The notes below the pieces were generated by a model that was given only the letters and a program-made list of their open reading frames with translations, was not told the origin of the DNA and made no database searches. Shown one piece after another: positions 46,066-57,965 of a DNA stretch of 64,000 nt. The stretch comes from Purpureocillium takamizusanense (lineage: Eukaryota; Ascomycota; Sordariomycetes; Hypocreales; Ophiocordycipitaceae), in assembly GCF_022605165.1 (NCBI RefSeq), contig NC_063073.1:1612001-1676000 (forward strand), written 5' to 3'. The translations under genes were made by a program, and so were the position numbers. Every line of letters begins with the position of its first letter. Position 1 is the first letter of the stretch.

Positions 46066-47476
46066 TCACATCCGCGCCCTCGCGGCCTTGGTCCTCGGAC
46101 CCTCCGCCACGACCCTCACCAGGAACTCAACCGCGTCCACCACCATCCCGCCGCTGAAGTGGTGGCCCACCCCGTCGTACACCCTGTCCTGGACCTCGAG
46201 CCCGCCGTCGGCGTACCACCCGCGCGCCGCGTCCGCGAGCCATGCCGCGAAGGGCGCCGTCCGCGCGTGCGGCACCAGCTCGTCCGCCCCGCCCGAGCAC
46301 AGCAGCAGCTTCTTGCCGCGCAGGTGCCTGTCCAGCAGCGCGCGCAGGCGCTCCCGCTCGGCGGCGGCCGTGGCGGCGTGGGACAAGGACGTCGGCCCCG
46401 GCGGCGGCGGCGAGGGGGCGCTGCCGAAGAAGATGCCCCGCGGGTCGTGCCGTGAGAGGGACTCGGTGAGTGGCGGCGGTAGGTACTTGCTCCCGACGAG
46501 CGGCTCGCCGCCGGTGTCAAGGTTAGCCTTGGCGGCGCGGTCCGTCAGGAGGCCTAGAGGTTATCGTCGTCAGTTTTCACAAGGGTTCTCATATGTAACA
46601 ACGTCAGCGTCCCCAATTCCCACCTCCACGGCTCTTTGACGCAGCCACCGTTCCTCAGAGCCATGCCCGCCCAGTCCGTGACCACGAAGAGCATGTGCGT
46701 ATAAACCGACGAACAGCAGCACCGTCGTCAAGTGGGTGGGCGAAGGGTGGGTGAAAAAACTCACCCAGGAGATCCGGACACCCGATAATCACCACCGCCG
46801 CGTCCAGGCGCTCCTCGCCCACGACGGCCTGCCACGCCGCGTGCCCGCCCAGGCTCCATCCCAGCGCGACGTGCGCATCCACGGCCGGCCTGCCGACGTA
46901 CGCGCCGACGAGGTCCATGAGCGCGCTCACGTCGCCCGCGGCCCCGCGCACCGCGCCCGCCATGTCCACCGCGTGCTGCGCGTTGCCCTCGGCCCACGCC
47001 GCGTTGGCCTCCTCGCTGACCAGCCGGCTGCCGTGGTTGGGCATGTCAAACGCCAGCGCGATGAGCCCCCGTGCGGTCGGTCTGCTGCTGCTGCTACTCG
47101 TGCTGCCGCTCCTGGCGACGGCGGGAGACAACGCCTCCTCCGGCGGCTGCCGTCTCGACTTCCACGCGTGGACCGCGCGCTTGGCAATATCCGCCATGCG
47201 CGCCCTCGTCCGCGTCCGCGGGTGTAGCAACCACAGGCAAGTCACCGGCGTGGACATGTCCGCGGGCAGCTCGTCGAGCCCGTATACATCGACGAGCAGG
47301 CCGGCCATCGGGATTGTCCTCATGGAGACATCAGGCGCGGGCGGGAGGCCCCTGGTGGAGTAACCGTCTGCCATGGCGTTGGTCTGCGATGAAGGGGCCT
47401 GTGTCTCCAGCGATGATGCGCGAGAGAGGGTTGTGAACGTTCGACCGAAGATGAGAGTTGCGTTGATGTATACCAT
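46066..47476 (-). CDS. Alpha/beta-hydrolase-fold protein
   Basis: Two exons, 47476-46765 and 46553-46066, give 399 residues; the junction CPDLLG-LLTDRAAKANLD restores frame. The nucleophile elbow is GWSLGG (Ser208 counting from 47476), in the context VALGWSLGGHAAWQAVVG. An upstream strand and turn, LIALAFDMPNHGSR, matches the oxyanion region. The likely acid is in GADELVPHARTAPF, and the catalytic histidine in YDGVGHHFSGG close to the C-terminus. These fit a dienelactone- or BAAT-like hydrolase or peptidase; substrate unknown. An internal ATG at 47374 (MADGYSTRGLPPAPD) is an equally good start and would remove 34 residues with no family resemblance. A Ser-rich insert from CTG triplets (47083-47100) lies between the core strands. 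It converges on the DUF218 gene. Confidence 0.8.
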
Positions 47477-48100
47477 AGTGACTGGCGGTGCTGTTTCGGA
47501 GGTCGATCTTGTGTGGGGTGCAGGGTAGTCGCGCCGAGCATCGAAGCTACACGTGGTTTCTGGCACCTATCGCTGGACTCTCGGCTCAGGGTATCTCTTG
47601 TGGATGGATCAAATAGGTAATTATGTACTTGAAGAGCTTCTCCGGAACTCTGCGGTGCCACTATTCCACGCCATGCAGGCGGCTGATTGAGGTTGCTTGT
47701 TCAACAACCTCACTGCCACCAGACCCCTCCCAACTCGCCCTTCTCTCATTCATTTCAGCGCAGGCAAAACCATACAGGATAGACGACAAATGAAATCATA
47801 TCAGCTTCGCAATGCTCCCAAGACAAGTTGCAACACGCTTGCCTACCCGAACGCCAGCCCGCGACTCTCGCCGCCCGTCACAGCCGCTGATGCGCAGCGG
47901 ATCCCAACCCGTGACAAACCATGCTAGTAGTAGTATCTGTTTTTTTGCTCTGATTGCCGTAATCCTCGCATTCTTCCCCAGGCCAGCGGCCACTCTTTTC
48001 CGTGTCCAGCGTCTTGTAGATGAGAATGACACGTCGTCATGTGTGACGACTGCCAGAGTACAATATGGCAAAGTACTGCCACGTGTGTCGTTGGCAGATC
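47477..48100. other. Intergenic, hydrolase promoter and ICE2 3' flank
   Basis: 624 bp on the 5' side of the hydrolase and 3' side of ICE2. No gene or motif is supported. Confidence 0.45.
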
Positions 48101-49456
48101 TTAGTCCACCTTCCAGTGGTCTTGCTCGTCGGTGCCGAGGTACAGCTCGACCCCGTAGAGGACCATCGTCAGGCCAACGTTGATCCAGCGCCAAGTGCTG
48201 CCGCCCACGTCGCCGCCACGGAGCGTCCAGCCGTCAGGGCCATCGCTTGTGGAAAAATGCTGCAGCAGGAGGCTCGTGTACACGGCAACCAGGATGGAGG
48301 GCGAGAACCAGCTGAGGATGCCAAGGACCTTGTTGGCCGTCTCCGAGTCCTCTAGGTCGGGCTCCTGCATCAATGCGCGGGCGCCCAGGTCTCGCACCGA
48401 CGGGATGATGCGTGTTGCCGAGTAGAAGACGAGCAGGCGATAAGCGAGGGAGATGATGACGGACGGAGTGATAGTCTGGAAAGCGGCGTAGAGAAGCGTA
48501 AGAGAGGAGTGGATGGCGGAGGGGAGCGACCCGAGGATGTGGAGCAGTGTCGAGTACGAAGCCATGATGATGGGCGGTAACGGTGGGATCTCAGGCTGTG
48601 TGGCTCCCTCATCGGCACCACCCGCGCCGGCTGAGGGCAGGTAGTCGGTGAATATTTGGTAAACGCAAAGCACGACGTAGGCAAACAACAGCGAGCTCTC
48701 GACAGGGTTCCCGCGCCCGCTACCGATGCCGTAGGCGCACAAAAAGACGGCCGTAGTCATGGTCGCGCCGATGAGAGTGGCGTCGATGTTGCTAATCTGG
48801 GGGAACTGGGCGACCCTCCAGAGGAAATAGACGGCGCTCGCGATGATGGAGCCTGAGAAGGCGAGGAGGATTATCTATACACACAAGTCAGCCTAACTAG
48901 AGGTCAGAATTCCATGGCACCATCGTGGACTCACGACCCAGGTGTCGCTCCTCCCGCGGTTGACAAGCCAGCGCGTGATCTGGCCGACGGCCTGAATGAC
49001 GAGCAGCGTGCAAAAGCCCTCGAGCAGCTGGAAGACGGGTCCCGAGTAACGCAGGACTTTGTCCCAGCTGCCTAGCATGACAGTCTCGAGCAGGCCATCC
49101 TTGCCAAAGACCCATTCGGACCAACTGGTGCTCTTGGAGTGCAATAGCCCGCCCAGGGTCCTCTCAACCCAGTTTGTGGTGCCGGCGTCGACGGCAAACT
49201 GGCCGAGGGCCCAGATCATGAGACTCGGGATGACGATCCACTGCGACAACCGCAGCGTGGTGGAGACGGCCCAGCCGACGCGGGAGCGGTCGGGGGTCAC
49301 GAGCCGGATGGCCGAGTAGGCGAGGTAGTAGATGAAGAGCGAGAGGCTGTAGGCCAGCCCGCTGTCGCGACCGCCGACATCGAAGACGACGGGGATAGAG
49401 AGAACGATGCTGAAGAGGAAGACGGTGCTCAGGAGGACGCTGAAGAACCACCACAT
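48101..49456 (-). CDS. ice2: ICE2-family ER membrane protein
   Basis: Multispan endoplasmic-reticulum membrane protein. In yeast Ice2 promotes ER membrane biogenesis and inheritance of cortical ER and restrains the Nem1-Spo7-Pah1 lipid phosphatase axis. Two exons, 49456-48935 and 48874-48101, give 431 residues, joined at RSDTWV-IILLAFSGSIIASAVYF with a phase-0 intron of 60 nt. The N-terminus MWWFFSVLLSTVFLFSIVLS starts the first helix and is the natural start, although the frame stays open upstream to 49996 through Pro/Arg-rich sequence with CAGG/CGGG repeats. Family-like segments are IPVVFDVGGRDSGLAYSLSL, FCTLLVIQAVGQITRWLVNR and NPVESSLLFAYVVLCVYQIF. About ten hydrophobic segments are visible. 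The tail is short and charged. Confidence 0.88.
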
Positions 49457-49786
49457 GGGTGCGGCGGTGCGGCGGGGCGGGTGCCGTGCCGGAGGATCTT
49501 TTGATAACGTCGAGCGCTGTACCGATGCGCGGAGTCTGTCTATTGTCTGCTCGCGGGCGGCAGTGGCAGCGGCACCGACAACCGGAAGGTCGAGAATGGG
49601 GAGTGCCTCGAGCGCGTCGCACCCCGTGACGGCTGGCGCTCTCAAGCTATGCGGTCGGTTGAGGCGGCCTCGTCGTCGGGGAGGGGAGGGGGGAGGTGCG
49701 AGAAGAGCGTGCTGGGGGCGCCGCTCGCTCGGATATAGTCGCTTGTCGGTGATGCGCGGGTCGATGGCGGTCGCGGGCGCAAACAG

Positions 49787-49827
49787 GCAGGCAGGCGGGC
49801 GGGCAGGCGGGCGGGCAGGCGGGCGCG
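49787..49827. repeat. Tandem CAGG/CGGG tetranucleotides
   Basis: About ten GGCA/GGCG units in the ICE2 upstream region. Read on the minus strand they generate the Pro-Ala-Arg stretch of a spurious N-terminal extension. Confidence 0.8.
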
Positions 49828-50629
49828 TAGGCAGGGTCTGCGACGGGCGAGGGGTCAGGGCAGCTGTTGGCGTCGCGGAATGTGCATGCGTGGTAAAGCC
49901 GGGAGTGATGTTGCGGTGGTGCTCGATAATAGTAGAATATAAGTTACTACGAAGTATGGTGGTTGGTTCAGGTGTAGGTAAATGCTGGAGTCGCACGCAG
50001 CAGCACCTTCCCTGTTATTATTTTTTCTCCCCCCTGCGGAATCGAGGTTCCCTTCAAGGCTGTGGATTTTCTGGGGCGCGCGCCCACGGTGGTGCTACTA
50101 ATAAGACTGTGAGGTGTCCACTGCGCTCGCTGCCCGTGCTGCGCTGTGCTGTGCTGGCAGCTCCAGCTAGCCCAGGTGGCCGCTCCAGTCCAGCTGCAGC
50201 TTCTTGTGGCGCGCGCGCGCGGGGGGGGCTGTCTTATCGGGAAGCCTGAAGCGCTTTTTTATCTGCACGTGCGAGACGAGACCTTTTTGTTGTGCCAGTT
50301 GTTGGCCCTGCCAGCAGCGGGCAGCGCAAAGACGCATTGGATGTCTTGCAATGTCTCACCGAACGCTCGGGCTGGGTGGGCTGCCTTGCTGGATGGGTGG
50401 CTTCGCGTGGACGACGACAAAACACGGTGGTGAGTCGTGCGTCACGACGACAACGCGAGGCAGCGCTGATGTTCAGTCGTCGGTGACGTGACGTCGGCGC
50501 GCGTTGTACCTAATGGCGCACACACACACGTCCAGGATGATGCAGCGGTTGGGAGATGCGCGGTGTGCCTGCACCTGCGTCAGGTAGTCCAGATCCGACG
50601 AATGGTCGCGTGGGCGGCTGCAGCTCGCT

Positions 50630-50664
50630 GGTGGTGGTGGTGGTGGTGGTGGTGGTGGTGGTGG
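50630..50664. repeat. (TGG)n microsatellite
   Basis: About eleven GGT triplets in intergenic DNA. Confidence 0.85.
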
Positions 50665-52229
50665 ACGCTTATTATTTTACCAGGCAGCCCGGAAATTTGC
50701 CCGTTGGAGAGCGAGGCCGTTGTAGTGGGCCGACATGGCAGCTCAAGCGCCTCGAGCTGCTAACTCTGTAGCTCCAGTGGAGGGAGGCTCGATAGCTTCA
50801 TCACCTCAGTGCTATCTGTGCTCGAGCTCTCCCGCCCCAGGCAGGACAGGTACCTAATAAAAGCCAGCTTCAGGATCGGCGTTTCGCTGCAATTGTTGGT
50901 GCGCGACAACAAGATCGAGCAGATGTACCTATCCACTTGCATTAGGTCAGCGGTCATGAACGGCGAACGAACCGCCGCCCCTGCAGGGAACAAGAAGCCA
51001 GGATGCGGTGCGAGGGGAAACGTCGCTCGCTCACTTGCATACCTCTTCTCCTTGAGGTGCGTGCGAAAATTGCCAAGGTATAAACACTTTATTAGAATCG
51101 TAGTACTGCTACCTAGTAGACACGATTCATGCCTGCGCAGAACGTCCCTTGTAGCTTGTTGACAAGTTGACAGTATCTCTCGATACATCAAGGCCGTCAT
51201 CAGGCATCACAATTGCACATCAATTTCTCATCACCCCGTGTCCGCAAACGGGCCCCCCGTCTGGTACGGCACTGGAGGCGGGGCCGTGAGCTTGCCTGCC
51301 CCCCCCCCCCCCCGGCCGGCCGGACAATAACTACAGTATACATGACAAATGCTATATACATGCCACAACTCCGACCCCCGTTCCGATGAAGATAAACGCC
51401 GGCTCGCTCGTCCGACGACCGTCTTTTACAAAACTTCATACGCGACCAACGCGGGCACAGTGTTGCATTCCACGCCTGTTCATGGGGTGTTGAGGTGCGC
51501 ACACACACACCTACGGAAAGACTTCACTCATTACCTTAGTGGTGGGAGTCCGTCCACCTGTTGGGCTGGACCTCGGCGAGCGGCTCCCGTGGTCCCCCCG
51601 CCCCCCGCATCCACCAACCGCCTCTCCGGGCGGCCGGCTACAACATCGATCCCGCGGCAGTGCCTGTGCCTTCCGGTCTCGCCGGTTCTGCAGAAACAAA
51701 ACAAATATAAGCATAAAAAGATCCTGCATCCATCCAGCGCTGTGCCGCCAAATTGCAAAGCCGTGCTTCGACATTGTTCCGTGATAAATCCACGGGCACT
51801 GGACAGCCAAGGAACAAGCTCAACAACTGATTAACTGGACGCAAATGGTGGCATCAAGAACAGCCGAACAGCCGCAGCCGCAAAGTACATACCCCGACTT
51901 CCCCACTCCCCTCCGCCGTCTGCGTCGTTCGCAGAAATACTAGGTATGATATCAGCTTTGGCCGACGAACACGCACGCCCTCGTTGCTTACAATTGCAGT
52001 CTCCCAACGTCCTCGAAAAGGCAAACCCCGAGGACCGCAACTGTCCTCAACGGCTATCACGGTTGTACTCACAAGGACTAGGCGCTTTGACATCACCAAT
52101 CCTACCCCCTCCTTCTTCCGTCTGGAACAAGAGAATTCAAGAACAGAACCCCCCCCCCGGTAGCTGGATACAGCTTCAACGACTGCCAGTCCTTGAGGAT
52201 CATCAAGTACTCGAAAATCGCGCATAATC

Positions 52230-53577
52230 ATGTCGTTCGACGCAACTCTAGCCAAAGCCGTGCAAGATGGTGTCATACCCGGCGCCGTCCTCCTGGCCAC
52301 CGACCGCTCAGGTATACTCCATCACATCAACCTCGTTTCCACCCCTGAACTCCCGCCATGTTGACGCAAGAGGCCACCAGGAAAGTTAAACTACCAAAAA
52401 GTCCTGGGCAGGCGAACGCTGAAGCCCGGCGTCGAGGACCCGCTGCGCCTCGACACCGTACTCACCATCGCGTCCATGACCAAGCTCCTGACCACGCTGT
52501 GCGTCCTGCAGCTCTCCGAGCGCGGCGTCATTGCGCTCGACGACGACGTCTCCGAGCATTTGCCCGTCCTCGCGGCGCTGCCCGTCCTGACTGGCTTCGC
52601 GGATGACGGGTCGCCGGTCCTCGTGAAGCGCGACAGGCCCATGACGATGCGCCACCTGCTCACGCACAGCTCCGGCGCGGGATACCTCTTTATGGACCCG
52701 CGGCTGAAGCAGTTCGTCGAGTACACCAAGCCCAAGAAACCCAGCGGGACCATCGATGAGCTCTTCGCGCTGCCGCTCCTGCACCAGCCGGGAGAGGGCT
52801 GGACCTACGGGTGTGGAATTACGTGGGCAGGCAGGCTGGTGGAGAAGCTGACGGGCCAGACTCTCGGCGCATACATGAACGAGAACATCTTCAAACGACT
52901 GGGCATCAGCCGCATCACGTTCTTCCCCCAACAAGATCCCGAGCTGCAAGGGCAAGTCAGCGACATGACATTCCGTCAAGACGACGGCGGGCTCCGGCCT
53001 GCACCCCCGGGCCTTGCCTTCTTCCCGCCGCTCAAGGACTGTCTCGGCGGCGAGGGCGCCTACGCAGACCTGCAGGATTACTTCAAGGTCGTGCGCTCGC
53101 TGCTGGTCGATGACGAGAAGCTGTTGAAGCGAGAGACGACGCGATTGATGTTCCAGCCGCAGCTGCCGACGCAGCAGTCACGGGACGCGCTCCGTGAAAC
53201 GTTTGAGGCCGCGACCTGGGCCGTGGGCGACTTTTCGGGCCCCAAGGAGTTTGACTGGGCTTACGGCGGCCTGCTCGTCGTCGGAGACAAGCACCCCATT
53301 CGGAGAAAGGGGTACCTGTGCTGGAGCGGAGCAGCCAATCTCTACTGGGTGAGTGACACGACGCCTCGCGAGGAGCAGCGCTTGGCGAGTTGGATTGGCT
53401 GACACGGTCGTCTCGCAGTTCATTGACCGCGATGCTGGCATCTGCGGGGTCTGGGGCACGCAGGTTCTCCCCCCGGGCGATGAGACAGTGCGTCCACTGA
53501 TAGGAGCTTTTGAGAGGCATGTCTATGCCATGGCTAATGAGGTGGTTGGTGGCAACCGGAGGATGTCAAAGTGGTGA
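52230..53577 (+). CDS. Serine beta-lactamase-fold hydrolase/transesterase (EstB/LovD-like)
   Basis: Three exons, 52230-52311, 52381-53348 and 53419-53577, give 402 residues. Family C beta-lactamase-like enzymes of this type act as esterases or acyl transferases (LovD) rather than as antibiotic-degrading enzymes. The nucleophile motif is SMTK (Ser59, Lys62) in LTIASMTKLLTTLCVLQL; the Tyr of the second motif is probably Tyr170 in GWTYGCGITWAG, 111 residues later, close to the spacing in LovD; the third motif is WSGAANLYW-FIDRDAGICG, formed across the last splice. RPMTMRHLLTHSSGAGY is the typical helix and loop. No signal peptide is visible, so it is probably intracellular. Both introns fit GT-AG rules and restore family sequence. 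It stands alone, without a polyketide synthase or other pathway gene nearby, so the substrate is unknown. Confidence 0.88.
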
Positions 53578-56209
53578 ATGCTGCGGTTCATGGCGCCAGG
53601 AGCCGTTGAGGCCTGACGCTGCGGACGAAGTACCAAGTACAGTATACTAATGTTCGAGCCAATCACGCGACTCCCCCTTCGTATACTAGCCTATTCGAAC
53701 GACGCTTTTTGGGATGGGGATTATGCTGCTCAATCATGGTCTTGGCTCTGCACCGTAAGATAGTGCCTATGTACGAAGTATCACGGGACAGATGTTGGTT
53801 TGCGGGCCGGTGAGTTGGTCGACATCGTCGGTGACAAGACGTTGACGGCGAAGCCCGGACCTCCAGGGCCACCACCCCCCTGTGCCGTCCAGCCAGTAGC
53901 ACAGAGGGCCAAGAAATGCCTAGACGGCACGGTGCGGCGACCGGCAGACCACTGCAGACTCGCGGGACTCGGGACTTCAGGCACGGCGACCGGCTTGGCT
54001 TGCTTTTGATCGACAAAGACGACGTAGCCAGCCGGCGAGTGCAATGGCACCAAGGCGCAGAGCGTTCTGCGATGCGCGTTTTGAGTTGCATCGCGGCATC
54101 TCGAAATCTAGCGTGTAGCCAGATAAGCTTAAAAAAGGACTTGGTGCGAGTGGTGGATGCGGACACAGGTCTGGACTGTCTGCCGCCGCCAGGGCAGCCG
54201 CCCTTTGCCGTGGGGACGACGGGAGCCCGCTCGACGTGCATGGAACGAAGGAACACATCGACTGTCGCTGACTCCAGCCAGTGCGCGCTGCCGAATTGCA
54301 CGTCAGCAAAATGGAGCCCGCCAATTGCGTCATGAACGTCCCAATGGCGCCTTCGGCTCGCCTCTTGTTCCCCAACACTTGAGTGTCGGTTTGCAGTCGC
54401 GATCCTCACTGATCCCTGAGAGCCGGTGGTGACTGCAGATTCTTGCCGGGACCTGGGGCGTTCACCGGCAGGGTCCCTTGTACTACAATGTTCCTGTCGG
54501 TCTCACGAGACACAGGACAAGATAGCGGACGGGAGCAGCCACTTAGGGTTCCAGGCCAGGCGTCCCGGCCCTCCCTGCCCAATGCGGCGCGCCCGCATTC
54601 CAGGCTCTGGCGGACACGGCGAGCGTTTTGTCTCGGCGTGCGTGAGAGCACACAACGTGGCTGCCAAGCATTCGAGCACAGCGATCGCCGTTGAATTTCA
54701 TCTCGTTGCCTGGAGCGGGCAAGGAAGGGGCTGGCCACTTCCCCCGCGCAAGAAGCCCTTGTGATCAAGCAAGGGCGCACCGGGTGGCTGATGTTCGCCA
54801 ACTTGCGTGCTCTGCTCGAGGATTCTGCAGCAGGTAGGGACTCCCTGGTTGGCGGCCGGGTACGCGGCATCTTGGCGCACCCGGTCGCAGCCAGGACGAG
54901 TTTGCAGGCAGATGGCAGGCTACCCATGGCCACCAGGCCCACGAGCCGGAGGGGGGGGGACGACTCCACATCCGGATGCATCGTGGGGACCGGGGTGGCC
55001 CAGCCAACGTCATTGCCGGCAACCAGGGCCCATTCTTGTCATCCACTGCGGAGTGGAGTACAGTATCTTGTCTGCCCCGTCGCCGTAGTCGACCGCGGCA
55101 TGATGAGACGGACGAACCGGGGGCGCCGCGGCGGTGCAGCGCCCTGTACAAAGTACTGCTACTGTAGGCTTCGTGCGGGCGCCGGCGTTGCCTCGGGAGG
55201 GGCGCAGGGCGGGCGAGCAAATGGCAGGCCCGGAGGCAGACGCAGAGGCTCCGTTGTGCAGCCGCCAAGGAGCGCCATCAGATGGGATCTCTTGTGCTGC
55301 TTGGCCGAGACGTGGGCGGATAACTGGGACGAGGTTGTCAGCACGCCGCTAGCAGAGTGTCGTCTCCGCTAGTTACCTCGTAGCACCAACTTTGCGTCCG
55401 ACGAGAGGCAGAGCCAAAGGTTAGTTCCTGGCGGCCCCGAAGCCGAAGTGGCATGCGGTTTAGCCAAGTGGCAGAGGCGACGAGTCGGTCGGTCGGTCGG
55501 TGCGGGAAGCAGACGCATCAGTGCCGCACGAGTACTAGTCAGTTGCAGTGGTTGCAAAGCACTAAGTCATAGGGCGTTGTCGCTTCATGCTCGGGCCTGC
55601 TCGTACCTACTTACAGTACATGAAAGGCTTCCACTGTACAGACTCCCTCCCGGAGCAAAGCCCGCTCAGCAAGGAAGTGACGACACCGCGAAGGATCTGC
55701 TCCTGCCCGCCTCCTCACTCGTTCGCGTCTGCAACCACCAGCCCAGATCCAGGCACGCACCCCCAGTTTTGCTTCTTCCATTAATGTCCGTCTCGCTCCC
55801 TCTCGAGACGCTCCCTCTCCCTCTCTATCTCTCCCGAGCCCTTGTTCGGTTTGCTCATTCATATACATACATATATACATTTTGCCTTGTTTCAGCTTCC
55901 CCTCGCCTCCCATTCCTTTCCCTTCTACCCCTTCCGTCCCATTCACAAGACTGACGTGTCTGTCAGTCGTGGCTTTCGTTCCGACGCACCGGCTCTCAAC
56001 TGACACTCCCCGTCTCGTGCTACTACCCGGGGCGGCTCCATCCATCCATCCAGCGGTGCCAATCGCACAGAGCGGGCGAGTATTGCGAATGACGTGATCG
56101 GCAAGGTCACGACTTATCTCACCTTGGGTTCCAAGCCACCTTATCCTCGCCATCCAGTTTCAAAGACGGACCTCCTTGCGCCCTGTTCGCACCTCGTCGA
56201 CTGCCGCAC
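53578..56209. other. Intergenic region, no supported gene
   Basis: 2.6 kb. A TACGAAGTA word lies at 53772-53780 and a GTCG run at about 55484-55500. From about 55780 the plus strand is pyrimidine-rich (CTCTCCC words), as in the promoter or leader of the transporter gene. Overlapping frames at 54400-55400 lack domains. Confidence 0.4.
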
Positions 56210-56216
56210 TATATAG
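56210..56216 (+). promoter_or_regulatory. Candidate TATA box of the amino-acid transporter gene
   Basis: TATATAG, 81 bp before the start codon, followed by a C/A-rich leader without an intervening ATG. Position and context fit a core promoter, but no transcript data support it. Confidence 0.45.
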
Positions 56217-56296
56217 ACGGCACCACCCTTGTCGACAGCCGACTCGCGGCACACCGGCTTCAACGTCACAGTCGAATCAGCCTCTAGCAAACCAAC

Positions 56297-57965
56297 ATGT
56301 CTGCCGAGAAGAAGGTCTCCAATACCGGCTCCGGCCGCGACCTCGAGTTCGCCGGCACCACCATGACCACCTCAACACGCCTGGCCTCCATGTTCGGCGG
56401 CAAGGCCGTCACCGTGGGCCCGCGAATCGCTCCCGTGCCGGATTGGCTCAAGGTCGAAGAGTCCTCGGACGGCGACGAGCACTCGAGCGAGGCCATTCTC
56501 AATCGCCAGCTCGCCTCCGAGGAAGATGCCTCCATTCAGTACCGCACGTGCAGCTGGCAGAAGACGGCTGCCCTCCTCTTCAGCGAGTACATTTGCCTTG
56601 CCATCATGAGCTTCCCCTGGTCCTACTCCTTCCTCGGCCTCGTACCCGGTCTCATTCTCACAATTGTCATCGCCGCCGTGGTTCTCTACACGAGTCTCAT
56701 CATGTGGGAGTTTTGCCTCCGCCACCCCGAAGTCCGCGATGTCTGCGACCTCGGCCAGATGCTCTTCTGGGGCAAGGAATGGGCCTGGTGGGGTACCGCC
56801 CTCATGTTCGTGCTCAACAACACCTTCATCCAGGGGCTCCACGTGCTCGTCGGCGCCGAGTACATCAACACCATGACCGAGACGGACAAGATTGGAGGCT
56901 GTCGCACCGTCGAGTTTTCTGTCGCCATTACCGTCATCTGCTGGCTCGCCTCCCTCCCACGGACGTTTAGCATGATGTCGAAATTGGGCACCGCCTCGGC
57001 TCTGTTCACGTTCATCTCTGTCTTGCTGGCGACAATCTTCGCCGGCATCCAGGGTACGCCCGCTGGCTATGCTCCCTTGACCAAGGGCGAGCCCATTGTC
57101 ACCGCCATCCCCGTTCACAGCACCACCTTTGTGCAGGGCATGGCGGCCTTCCTCAACATTAGTTACACCTTCATCGGCCAAATCACCCTCCCTAGCTTTA
57201 TCGCAGAGATGCGTGATCCACGGTAAGTTGCCACGGCTACGATTTGGGCGTCCACAGATCGCTGACGATAGATACTCAGGGAATTCCCCAAGTCACTTTG
57301 GGCATGCACCATCGCCGAGATTCTCGTGTTTTGCGTTGTCGGCGGCGTGATTTACGCTTACACCGGCAACCAATACGTGACGGCACCTGCTTTTGGATCG
57401 CTGCACGACCTCTACAAGAAGGTGTCCTTCTCTTTTATGATCCCGACCATCATCTTCCTCGGCTGCCTGTACGCCTCGGTGACGGCGCGCTTCGTGTTTT
57501 TCCGCTGGTTCAAGGGCTCGCGACATCTCAACGACCACACCGTTGTGGGCTGGGGTTCCTGGGCCGGAATCTTGCTGGTGACATGGATCCTCGCGTTCAT
57601 CATCTCCCAGGTCATCCCGTTCTTCTCTTCGCGTAAGTTTGTTCATGTCCGTGTTGGCGCTGGTCATGAGAAACAGCTGCTGACGATTCGCAGTTCTCTC
57701 GGTCATGTCTTCGTTGTTCGACAGCTGGTTCGGCTTCATCTTCTGGGGTGTTGCCTATTTCCGAATGCGCGGCGCCGACCGCAAGGTCGGACGGTATCGA
57801 AGTCCCACGTTTGACTGGTTATCCATGGCGCTCAATGTCGTCATCATTCTTACCGGGATCTTTTTCCTCACGGTTGGCACGTACGCTAGCGTGCAAGGCA
57901 TCATGGACTCGTTCGCGGCGGGCGAGGTTGGAGGCGTCTTTTCTTGCAAGAGCAATGGTTTATAA
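56297..57965 (+). CDS. Amino-acid transporter, AAAP (Mtr-like) family
   Basis: Plasma-membrane or vacuolar amino-acid permease of the amino acid/auxin permease family; the Neurospora Mtr (system N, neutral and aromatic amino acids) is the best-known relative. Exons 56297-57228, 57280-57632 and 57694-57965 give 518 residues. About eleven membrane segments are visible, including AALLFSEYICLAIMSFPWSY, TIVIAAVVLYTSLIMWEFCL, VEFSVAITVICWLASLP, SALFTFISVLLATIFAGI, NISYTFIGQITLPSFIAEM, WACTIAEILVFCVVGGVIYA and WLSMALNVVIILTGIFFLTV. The hydrophilic N-terminal 80 residues face the cytosol by analogy and hold Ser/Asp-rich sequence. FPWSY at the first helix and QITLPSFIAEMRDPREFPKS are family hallmarks. 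Both introns are short (51 and 61 nt). Specificity cannot be read from the sequence. Confidence 0.9.

Larger units (their letters stand above)
49457..52229. promoter_or_regulatory. Divergent intergenic region between ICE2 and serine hydrolase genes
   Basis: 2.8 kb containing two promoters. Notable are CAGG/CGGG repeats (49787-49827), a TACGAAGTA word (49948-49956), a TGG triplet run (50630-50664) and a C homopolymer (51299-51314). No supported gene. Confidence 0.4.

Noticed and set aside
49457..49996. 180-residue upstream extension of the ICE2 frame
   Set aside because: It is a Pro/Ala/Arg repeat made by CAGG/CGGG units. The family starts at MWWFFSVLL.
52230..53577. Antibiotic-resistance beta-lactamase
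   Set aside because: SMTK with a separate Tyr motif and no secretion signal indicate the EstB/LovD esterase branch in a eukaryote.
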